Both the position numbers and the translations under genes were made by a program. From Chrysemys picta bellii (lineage: Eukaryota; Chordata; Testudines; Emydidae): 64,000 nucleotides of DNA. The notes under the pieces are model-generated. The model searched no databases. It was not told where the DNA came from and worked only from the letters and a program-made list of their open reading frames with translations. Of this stretch, positions 37,801 to 49,800 are shown piece after piece. Every line of letters begins with the position of its first letter. Position 1 is the first letter of the stretch. Where the stretch lies: contig NC_088800.1 of the NCBI RefSeq assembly GCF_011386835.1, positions 56,449,439 through 56,513,438 of the forward strand, written 5' to 3'.

Positions 37801-40800
37801 TATATGCAGCTATATGCTCTCCATGTTACATCACAGGCAACTGAAGAGCAAGTGAGGGCAGGGGAATCAAAACTCACAATTTATATTGGCTACTGACCAT
37901 CTCCAGAAAGGTCAGTAGCAAACAGTTCCTGGAGCACATTTTGATAGGAAATTTTTTCAGACCAAATTTAGACCAGTTCTAATCACTAAAGCACCATACG
38001 CATTTATAAGGTCATACTGTCTTCTTCTACACCACTCTGGCATTGTAAAGAAGCCTTAAAACTTTTACACCTGTTTTATACTCCTGGGGGAATTCACAAA
38101 GACAATGGGAATAAATCACTAAGCAGGCAGGCTGCTACATTCTGCTCTGCCTGAGGGGACAGAGCCCGCCCCATGCCTACGTCCTCAGAAACACCCCAAA
38201 GCCCTGCCCCTCCATACTGAGCGTGCTGCAATAGCGAATGAGAGGGACAGAGTGTCTCTCTCACGTGCATCCCCCTCTTGGCGGTGATTTACGTCCCTAC
38301 CGGCTGCTCTGGGCACCCAAACCAAGCTGCCTACACTGCTGGGGAGGGGCGTGTGACCGCTCTTGCAGCTTCCCTTTGCTTCCCGCCCGGAAGTCATTTT
38401 TTCTGTGGGGAAGCAAAGAAATCTGTGGGGGACATGAATTCTGTGCACGTGCAGTGACGCAGAATTCCCCCAAGAGTATCTATCATGACCTGCAGCAGCC
38501 AGTCCTGCTCCCAGCTCTGCTGATGCAGTTCAATGAGCCCTCACACAAGCTCTGCATGTGCATGTCATTTGCATGTTATGAGAAAGAGTAAATAGCACTT
38601 CCTTATTTACTTTCTCCACACCAGTCATGATTTTATTGACTTTATCATATCCCTCCCTTAGTTGTCTCTTTTCCAAGCTGAAAAGTCCCAGTCTTCTTAA
38701 TTTCTCCTTATATGGAAGCCGTTCCATACCCCTAATAATTTTTGTTGCCCTTTTCTGAACTTGTCTAGCTTCCACTTCCAGCCATTGACTCATGTAATAC
38801 CTTTGATTGTTAGACTGAAGAGTCCCTTATTAAATATTTGTTCCCCATGTAGATACTTAGAAACTGTGATCAAATCACCCCTTAACTTTCTCTTTGTTAA
38901 GCGAAGTAGATAGAGCTTCTTGAGTTTATCACTATAAGGCATATTTTCTAATCCTTTAATCATTCTCATGGCTCTTCTCTGAACCTCTCCTGTTTATCAA
39001 CATCCTTCTTGAACTGTGGTCACCAGAACTGGACACAGTATTCCAGCAGTGGTCAAACCAGTGCCAAACACAGAGGTAAAACTGCCATATCAGGTCAGAT
39101 TAATGATCCAGCTAGTCCAGGACCCTGACAGTGGCTGGTGCCAGATGCTTCAGAAGGAATGAACAGAATAGAGCAAGTTATAGAGTGATCCATCTCCCGT
39201 CATCCATTGCCAGCTTCTGGCAGTCAGAAGTTATGGGACATCCAGAGCATGGGGTTGCATCCCTGACCATCTTGGCTAATAGCCATTAATGGACCTATCT
39301 TCCATGAACTTATTTAATTCTTTTTTGAACCCAGTTATACTTCTGCCCTTCACAACATCCCCTGGCAATGAGTTCCACAGGTTGACTGTCCATTGTATGA
39401 AGAAGTATTGCCTTATATTTGTTTTAAGCTTGCTACCTACTAATTTTATTGGGTGACCCCTGGTTCTTGTGTTATGTGACGGGGTAAATAACACTTCGCT
39501 ATTCACTCTCTCCACACCATTCAAAGATGTTATAGACCTATATCATATCCCCCCTTAGGCATCTCTTTTCCAAGCTGAACAGTCTAAAGCTTTTTAATCT
39601 CCGCTCACATGGAAGCTATTCCATGCCCCTAATCTTTTCTGCTACCCTTATTTGTACATTTTCCAATTCTACTATCTTTTTTGAGATAGGGAGACCAGAA
39701 CTACATACAGGTGTGGGCGTACCATGGATTTATATAATGGCATTATGATATTTTCTGTTTTATCTGTCCCTTTCCTAATGGTTCCTAACATTCTGTTCGC
39801 TTTTTTGACTGCTGCTACACATTGTGGATAGTTCTCGGAAAACATCGGCTCAATGACTTCAAGATCTCTTTCTTGAGTGGTAACAGATAATTTAGACTCC
39901 ATCATTTTATATGTATAGTTGGGATTATGTTTTCCAATGTGCATTACTTTGCACTTATCAACATTGAATTTCATCTGTCATTGTGTTTCTCAGTCACCCA
40001 GTTTAGTGAGATCCCTTCGTAACTCTTCGCAGTCTGCTTTAGACCTAACTATCTTGAGTAAAAGTGTATCATCTGCAAACTTTGCCATGTCACTGTTTCC
40101 CCCTTTTCCAGATCATCTAGTGCTGGTGACTTATTACTGTTTAATTTACCAACTTGTTCCAAATCCTCCTTAACTGACACCTCAATCTCTGACAGTTTCA
40201 GGGTATATCTACACGGCAAGTTTCTGTGCAACAAGTTATACCACTTTTATTAAAGCGCTGGAATTAAACCATTGTTGCGTATCCACACTGTGCTCCTTGT
40301 GATGGTGGAGCGCATCCACTTTAGCAGCTCTTGCAAAGAGAGCAGTTCATTGTGGTAACTATCCCACTGTGCAACTGGTCGCAGGGTGCTTTGGGAAGGG
40401 TTTGCAATGCCTCATGGGGCAGGCACAGCATCACATGATGCAGGTTTCCCAATCCCATTGTTCCATGGGCATCCTACTAGATTGCGAGCTGCTTTTCAAC
40501 TGAAGTGGTGGGGGGGAAGAGAGAGAGAGTGGGGGGGGGAGGAGAGAGTGTGTCAGCATGTTGTCTTGTAAGTTCATACAGTGGAGGAAGCAACCAGTCC
40601 TGAGGCAGGGGGAGGGAGAATCTCTCTCTCACACACCTCTGTGTTCAACAGCATGAGCATTCCACATTAATGGTTAGCTTTGTGTCCTGAGCTTTGAAAG
40701 GGGAGAGGCGCATGTCTCCAGGGCAGCCACGTTCAGAACAACGAGCAGAGCAGCCACTTGATGGATTATGGGACACTTCCAGAGGCCAACTGATTGCTTT

Positions 40801-43800
40801 CTGCGCTGTAATGTGTTTACATTGCCAATACAGCGCTGGATCCTTTGCGCTGTAAGGCTTACAACTCGAAGTGGTTTTTTGCAACGCTGCAACTGAGGAG
40901 TTTCTGTGCACAAAATGGCTTGGAAGTGTGTACACCACAGGAGTTACACAGCAGAAAGCTGCTTTACTGTGCAGAAACTTCCCAGTGTAGACAAGGCCTC
41001 AGATTAGTCATCTAAAAAGAATGGCTCAAGTGTGGGCATCTCCCTCTCATCCTCGTCAGTGAAGACCAAAGAATTCATTTAGCTTCTCTGCAATGGCCTT
41101 GTCTTTCTTGAGTGCTCCATTAGTACCTTGATCATCCAGTGGCCCTACTGATTGGTTGGCTGTCATCCAGCATCTGATATTTGGCCTGCCTAATTATACT
41201 TTTACCCTTGACTTGCCAGACTTGAAGCTCCTTTCTATCTTCCTCAGTAGGATATAACTTCCAATTTTTAAAAAGAACAGGAGTACTTGTGGCACCTTAG
41301 AGACTAACAAATTTATTTGAGCATAAGCTTTCGTGGAGCTTATGCTCAAATAAATTTGTTAGTCTCTAAGGTGCCACAAGTACTCCTGTTCTTTTTGTGG
41401 ATACAGACTAACACAGCTGCTACTCTGAAACCTTCCAATTTTTAAAGGATGCCTTTTTTCCCCCTCTAACTTTTTCTTTTACTCTGTTGTTTAGCTATGG
41501 TGGCATTCTTTTGGTTCTCTCCCCCCCTTTTTTGTTTGTTTGTTTTTGTTTGGGACATACATTTAATTGAGCCTCTATTATGATGTTTCTAAATAGTTTC
41601 CATGCAGCTTGCAGGCATTTCACTCTTGTGACTGATCCTTTTAATTTCCGTTGAACTAACTTCCTCATTTTTGTGTAGTTCCCCCTATTGAAGTTCAATG
41701 TTACTGGGGTGGGTTTCTTTGGTATTTTCCCCCCTTACAAGATTGTTAAATTTAATTACATGGTCACTATTACCGAATAGTTCAGCTATATTCACCTCTT
41801 GGACCAGATCTGTGTGCCATTTAGGACTAAAACAAGAATTGCCTCTCCCCTTGTGCGTTACAGGACTAGCTGCTCGAAGAAGCAGTCATTAATGGTGTCT
41901 AGAAATTTTATCTCTGCATCATGTCCTAAGGTGACATATACCTACCGGTAGTCAACATGGTGATAGTTGAAATCCCCCATTATTATTAGGTTTTCTGTTT
42001 TTGTAACCTTTCTAATCTCCCTGAGCATTTCTCTATCACCATCAACATCCTGGTCAGCTGATCAGTAGTATATGCCTACTGCTATACTCATTACTCAAGC
42101 ATGGAATTTCTATCCATAGAGATTCTAAAGGTACAATTTGATTCATTTAAGATTTTTACTATATTTTACTCTATGATTTCTTTCACTCCCCAGCAGCGTG
42201 ACCTACTCTGGCATTCCTGTATATTTTGTACCTGGTATTACCACGTCCCATTGATTATCATCGTTCCACCAAGTTCTGTGATGCTTATTATATCAAGATC
42301 CTCATTTAATACCAGGTAATCACGTTCACCCATCTTTGTATTCAGACTTCTCTAGACTTCTAACCTTTCTATTCTAACGGAGATTCCCCTGTTTATGCAT
42401 CCAATGATTGCATTACCCCTTTTGGCCACAGCATTGCATAGGGAGCTCATGTTCAGTGGATTATCCATCATAACTCCCAATTCTTTTTCAGACTCACTGC
42501 TTCCTAGAATACAGTCTCCCCATCCTGTAAGTATGGCCTACATTCTTTGTTCCTAGCTGTAGACATTTACATTTAGCCATACTAAAATGCATTTTGTTTG
42601 CTTTTGCCCAGTTTACCAAGCAAACCAGACTGCTCTGTATCAGTGATCCGTCCTCTTCATTATTTACCACTCCTGCAGTTTTTGTGGAATCTGCAAACTC
42701 TACCAGCAATGATTTTCTTTTCTTTCACGTCATTAATAAAAGTGTAAATGGCATAGGGCCAAGAACTGATCTTTGTTGAATCCCACTAGAACTGCATCCC
42801 CTTGATGATAGGTCTTAGAATGTAATTGTAAATGGGACTCATCAGTTAGCTAGCTTTTAATCCATGTTATGTGTGCCATGTTAATTTTATAGTTCTAATT
42901 TTATAGTTTTTTAATCACATCATGCAGTAACAAGTGAAATGCCTTACAGAAATCTATTACATCAACATTATTATCTTTATCAATCAAACTTGTATTCTCA
43001 TCAAAAAAAGATATCAAGTGAGTTTGATAGGATCTATTTTCCAAAAATCCATGTTAATTGCCATGAATTATATTACACTCCTTTAATTCTGGAGTTATGG
43101 GATTGCAGAGGGTTAGAATGGCAGGTATTATACAATGTGGTCTCTGGAAGCCCACTATCCTCTCACTGCAGTACTGGTCACGACAGCACTTGCTGGGATG
43201 CTGCTTAATAAATGATCATACCATTCACTGACAGAGGCAGAGACCTATTAAGTCATCCAGTCCAACCATACCAAACCTTTTGAGACACTTTACGTTATCA
43301 GACTAAGACCTCAGCTGTGCCAGCCAGTGCCCAGCGCCTGCCATTCAATGGTGCATTGTGCCCAAACTTGCAGCTGCCCAAGTGCCACTGTGGGTCAGAG
43401 CTCACAGTTGGATGGGAGGTGGATGGCAGCAGTATAGTAAGATCTAGCTCAGAGGCTAATCGAGCTCAGGAGAAGCCAAGACTCAAAGCAGCAGCCCCAA
43501 GAGCCTGAATCTGCAGTGCTGGGAAGCCCAGCTAGACCCCACTGGCTGCCCACACACTCGTCTGCCCAACCACACAGAATTCTTTGTCTTTGGTGAAGTC
43601 TGGCAAAGTTACAATATTGAGAGTTTACAGCTTTCCTGATACAGCAACACTTCTCATGGAAACAGACAGGCCTTCGGCGAACCCAAAGGCAGGGGGTACG
43701 ATGCCTTCAAAGGAGGAGTGGGGAACACTGCTCCTGGGGACAGGCGATGGTTGTGACAGACTAGGGCCAGGGCCCTCGTTAGCCATACGCAAAGTACGCA

Positions 43801-46800
43801 GCGGTGTAGGGCACCAGGAAACTTGCCCCACCTCGTCCCACCCCTGCTCCATCCCAGCCCCGCCTCTTCCCGCCCCTGAAGAGTGCAGCAGGGCTGGGCC
43901 TGCATTCACCGGCAGTGGGAAGTGCAGGGACCCGGCCCCAGCTCACTCCGCGCTGCCTGTAAGTGCTGGGGGTGATTTCCCCCCTGCTCCCCAAGCCAGC
44001 CCCCTCTCACCCTGCGGAGGCCTTGGGCCAGCCCCACCCACCCCTGTGGAGGCTTGGGGCCCCCCCACACTCCACAGGGGGGCTACGTAGGGCCCCAGAA
44101 TAGGTAGGGACGGCCCTGACTAGGGCCATCAGCCTACAAGTGGCATCTCTCACTCTCTCCTGTTGAGGCTATTCCACTGTGTATAAATACAGACAATCAC
44201 TGGGCCAGAGAGAGCAAGCAAGAATGACTCTATAGTCTGGTGCAGGGGTAGGCAACCTAAGGCACGCGTGCCAAAGGTGGCACGTGAGCTGATTTTCAGT
44301 GGCACTCACACTGCCTGGATCTTGGCCACCGGTCCGGGGGGCTCTGCATTTTAATTTAATTTTAAATGAAGCTTCTTTAACATTTTAAAAACCTTATTTA
44401 CTTTACATTCAACAATAGTTTAGTTATATATTATAGACTTATAGAAAGAGGCCTTCTAAAAACGGTGAACTGTATTACTGGCACACGAAACCTTAAATTA
44501 GAGTGAATAAATGAAGACTCAGCGCACCACTTCTGAAAGGTTGCCAACCCCTGGTCTGGTGGTTAGGGCTCCCATCTGGGAGGTGAGACACCCAAGTTAA
44601 TGTTTTTGTTCCAATGACTATTTATACACAGTGGAACAGTTTCCACAGGAGAGATTGAGCCCCATATCAGAACATCCCATAGCTCCATGGTTAGGGCACT
44701 CTCCTGCAGCATGGAAGATCCAAATCCACATCCCTGCTCCACATCGGGTAGAGGGAGGAATTGAACTTGGGTCTCCCATACCTCAGGCCAGTGCCCTAAT
44801 GACTGGGCTGCAGCTTATAAGGGAGACACTGCCACCACCTCCTCATAAAAAAATGCTTTTGGCCAAAACTATTTGGTGAACGTATGTCAAATTCACAGTT
44901 TCAGTTTGTTGAAAATGCATTACACATAGATTTTAAATGCACAAGAAGCATACACAAGTGCAAAACACAGAGGGAGGAACTAACCCTTCAAAAAATCAGG
45001 AGTTGCAGCTCAGGCAAATTCCCCTCTGGGCTGATAGCAGCCCCGAAGGAATTTTAAGGGAGGGGATTAGAATCAACCTCCATGGATGCCAGGTTATACA
45101 TACATGGTGATCTCCATACTGGTGCACTCAGGTCCTTTTCCCTTGGATGCCTGCAGGAGAAAGCGCAGCAGTACCGTGTCCTCCGGCACCTGGAAGCGGA
45201 AGAGTTTGGCATTCCCATACCAGCTGTAGAAGGACAGCTTCTGGGCACTCTGAGAAAAATACTCAGAGATGTACAGGAGGTCTGGAAGGAAGAGAGCAGA
45301 ACACAGGTTAGGGACCCTTCATGCAGGTCCTATCCACAGGGATGTGTGGGCATTCTAGTGTCGCTGGAAAGAACCCTGTTACTTCACCGACTTCTCACAC
45401 AGGACCCTGTGTTCTCACCTCCTGCCACAATCCAGTCAGTCACCTATGTGCCACCTGAGCCCTGCTCCTGTGAGAGGGACAGTCAACACCGTCAGCATTA
45501 ACCAGACACAGATGCCAATCTCACTACTCCTGTCACACTGCAAGATCACACTCTCATGCAGGCCAAGCCTTCAGTAGCCAGGATATGTCAGAGGAGGAGG
45601 AAAGGGCATCCTCAGCACTGCCTAGCTGGATAGACACATTACATCCCGTGCAGTCTAGTTACCGGATAACCTGGGAGTCAAGGTAGAAGGGAGGGGACCA
45701 AGGACAGAGACAGCCCGGAGGGACCCTCTGGAGGGGAAGGGGAGAAGCCAGCCAGGGAGATGCTAATGTCACAGTCAAACATGATGGAGGCAGTAAAGCC
45801 ACCAAGCAAACAGCCACAAAAGCCCAGCAGCAGGTGGATGCAGTTAATAATTGGGCCAAAATGAGCTGGCTGGACCCAGGAGGATGAGGCTCACACAGAG
45901 GCCTTGGATTAGGTATGCAGAAGTCATTAGTGGCTTTGGGGCATGGATAGGACTTTGCATCTCAGTGACTGGCTGTGGCATCACTAAGAAAAGAACCGTG
46001 TCTTACTCCCCTTGATTGCACTGTCACTCCCATCCCTTGGCTGGTTGCGAGGGTATTAGTGTTTTGTAGCACACTTTCACAATTTCTTTGAAATTTAAGA
46101 CCACATTTAGAATGACAAAAGCTTATACAATCCTCAGCCCCCAACTTCTCTCTTTCAAATGCACCTTCCAATGCCTGACCTTGCTCCCTAGCCCTGAAAA
46201 GCCAACAAGACATGGTCAGACACAAGGTGGCTCATGGTAACTCAGGGCGTGCACTAGCACACAGAGCTAGGCACTGAGGGTCCATAGCCATGGACTCCTC
46301 AGAGTCTCCTGGGGAAGCAGGGCTCTGAACTGATGGGCCAGGCCAGTCTACTGGCCTGAATATTACACCCGGGAGGTTCAACAGAGTAGTCGGAGGCCAG
46401 GTCTACACTAACCCCCTAATTCGAACTAAGGTACGCAACTTCAGCTACGTGAATAACGTAGCTGAAGTTCAAAGTACCTTAATTCGAACTTACCTCGGTC
46501 CACACGCGGCAGGCAGGCTCCCCCGTCGACTCCGCGGTACTCCTCTCATCTAGCTGGAGTACCGCAGTCGACGACGAGCACTTCCGGTTCGACTTATCAC
46601 GTCCAGACAAGACGCAGTAAGTCGAACCCAGAAGTTCAATCGCTCGCCGCCGAACTACCGGGTAAGTGTAGACCTACCCTGAGTCACGCTGTCCAGTAAC
46701 TAGGGGACACAGCTCCCAGGTGGGGTGAAAAGTTCAGCCCTAATCAAAATTTATAGGACAGCCAGAAGGCTATTGTGGATACAGAGCACTTAGGGTACAT

Positions 46801-49800
46801 CTACACTGCTATAAGAGACCTGCAGGATGGCTGCAGCTAGCTTGGCTCAGCGGGCTCGGGCTGTGGGTCTGTAAAACTGTAGTGTAGACATATGGGCTTG
46901 GGCTCGAGCCCAGGCTCTGAGACCCTGCCAGAAGGATGCATCTCATAACCCAGGCTCCAGCCCAAGCCTGAATGTCTGTGCTACAATTTTATAGCCCCAC
47001 GAGCCCGAGTCACCTGACCTGGGCTCTGAGACTGGATGCCAAGGGTTTCTCATTGCAGTCTAGACATACCCTAAATGACTGGTGCTGGGAAGAGAGCATG
47101 GAGGCAGAGAATTAGCAGACTGCGCTCCAGTTTCTGCCCGTGTGCATTGGAACAAGTGGCCCAGGCCATTCTATGCCTGCAGGGAGCGCAGGCTTCCTAA
47201 CATTCAGCAATGTTCTGGGGAGAGGGGAGAAGGCGGCACCACTTCACACTCCTCCCAAATTCCATTACTACCTCTTTCTACCCACAATTTCCTTGGCACC
47301 AGGGGAAGATGGCCCCTTTGAGACCAATTTCACTTCTATTGGGAAAGAAACAGAGCAGTGGGTGTTGTTTAACCTGTGCTGTTAAGGCTATGGCAGCTTC
47401 ATAAAGGGCCTGCTTAGGGCAGAACATATGCTGGGCTGGTCCCCAAGCAGCGTTTGGAGCCCAGAGCCTAAGAAATTAGGGGAGCCTATTGCCAACAGGA
47501 AACATGATTGATACCTCAAAGCAGGAACTGGCCTGGCCTACACTCAAGGCACTGCAATTTGACAGGGTAATCATGGGTTTAATTTCTTGGCACACAGGCC
47601 CAGTTTTCCCACTCAGCAATTCAGGCTCTCAGTTTCTTAGTGCAGACGGAGCTCCCTGGTCTGCAGAAAAACAGCTTGAGAGTGTAAGTTAAGAGAGGGG
47701 AACTGCTCTCACTCGATTCAATGGGGGTGATAACTCTTGAGCCCGAGGAGAACCATTCCAATAACATTTCATACCCGGTTAATGCTTTTATCCAGGGGGA
47801 TCAGCTGTAGGGAACAGTTGGTAGCGGTATTGTTGGACCCAGAGGGCACTGTGTTCATGTGGGGTGGATAGTAGATCTCTAAACTTCTATTTCTGGTTCT
47901 GCTACTGACCTGCAGGGTGACCATCACTGCACCTCTCTGTGCCCAGTTTCCCCATCTGTACAATGGGATCATGATGCTTACCTTCTTTGTAAAGCACTTT
48001 CAGATGATGAGTACTATACCAGAGCTAGGTAATATTATATTTGCGTCTCAGGGTTATTTGATTTGTTCTGGGGAACTGAGGGGTCTCTATTTATCATGTT
48101 GATTTAAGATTGCCAAGGACAAGCATGGGACAGGCACTTTTGGAGTTTACAAACACACACGAAAGTTGATAGCTATTGGAGAGCAACAGCGGCTCTTCCT
48201 CTTCTCCCTGCTCCTGCTTTGACCCTAGCCAATAGATCTCAAAAGTTGCTGGGAGCAGCATCACATAGCAGCCTCCAGAGACGTAGGGAGTCAGAATGAC
48301 TCCGACTTATTTCTCTTTACCTGCCCTTTAGAAAAATAAACTAGGCTGTGAGTAGTTCTTGTCCTTTCTCCTTTCCTTCCCCACTCCTCCCCACCCAGGG
48401 ACTGCTCCACCAGCCCTACTGTCATGCTGCTCCCCCTCTTCCCAGGAACTCTACTGCGGGTGTTTGAGATTAGCTAGTAGAGCATTACACTTTATAAATG
48501 AAACAAACATTTAAAGCAGCCACTGCCTATAAGCACCAGGGGATCTGGTTGGGGGAAGAACAGGTAGACAGAGATATGGGGAGATGGAAGAGCCACACAG
48601 TTGTCTGCACCAGTTTAAATGAACTTGAAAAATACTTCAGCTAAACCTGCACAAATTGTGCATAGACAAGGCCTTTGCCATTTCTTAGATCATCTCCATC
48701 CTCCCCTAAAGATAGCTAAAGGCACTGAAATAATTCCTTGACCTCCTTGGGGTGATTTGGCTTTGAACAGGTTAACGCTAGAGCTCTACTGGATAAGTGC
48801 TAAGCACAGCTGTTAGTGCAGGGGGATTGAGCAGAGCCAGACAGCAGCTGGGAGCAGAGCCAGTGCGTGCAGGTCAGAATCTTAGACAATTAGGGTTGGA
48901 AGAGACCTCAGGACGTCACCTAGTCCAACCCCCTGCTCAAAGCAGGACCAACCCCAGCTAAATCATCTGGAGGTTGGATCTGACAGAACCTGAGCAGGGA
49001 ACAGCCTTTCTGCAGTTTTAATGTCAGTTCCTGACCCTGATGTGACAGGCTCTGCTTCCAGCTGCTGTGTGGAGCAATGTCAATCAGTCTACACCTGGCT
49101 TATTCTGTCAGCTTCATTTGGTAAACTGGTGCAAACCCCTGCCAGTGAACCAATTTTCAATACAATTGTAGATAATCCAGTGTAACCTGTGTATAGACAA
49201 ACATCAGAGCTGGCTTCCCTTTCACATGACTTTTTAGAGGAGCATTCCAAGAAACCAGCTCTGGGTGCTGGATGTTGTACAAACACAGTAAGGGACTCAC
49301 AGTCCAGGTCAGTCATGAGACACATGGGGATGAAATAAGGCATGGGGAAGGACAGAATAATTATAGTAGGAGCGTGTTCTCATGTAGTCTAGCTACTTGC
49401 ACAGAGCAGCTCAGGACCTGCCTAGCTACATCCCAATGACAGGTAAGGCCAGTGGGATTTAAAGGGAGATGCAGAGAAAAGAGATGAATTGAGACAAACC
49501 ATTGTGAGCAGAACTACACTGTACACAGGGTGAGCTGGGCATGGAAGCAGTTGCAAAGAATGACAAATTCCCAGGCAGGTGAAAGGCAATGCCCTTCCCC
49601 CTACCCATGAGTGATTGAGGAGGTGATGCCAGGGGCAGCTCCCCCCACCAGTTACAGCTCATCAGCGATTAGTGAGATGGCGTTCGCTTGGCTCAAGTAT
49701 GGTGCAGCTATATGATTAGAACCCTGCATGGATATAAAATTTGTATCCACGTCTGATCTGCGATCCACAAACATGGTCCACAGATATAAAGCAGGTATCT

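Larger units (their letters stand above)
39060..42110 (-). repeat. CR1 LINE, long 5'-truncated copy with two insertions
   Basis: Order on the minus strand from 42110: endonuclease C-terminus ([18 protein letters not shown]), linker ([39 protein letters not shown]), RT ([40 protein letters not shown]), ORF2 tail ([20 protein letters not shown]) and 3' UTR to about 39060. It is interrupted by the SINE at 41273-41431 and the Harbinger-type element at 40201-40998; removing both gives continuous CR1. It contains stops and frameshifts and is non-functional. Confidence 0.8.
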
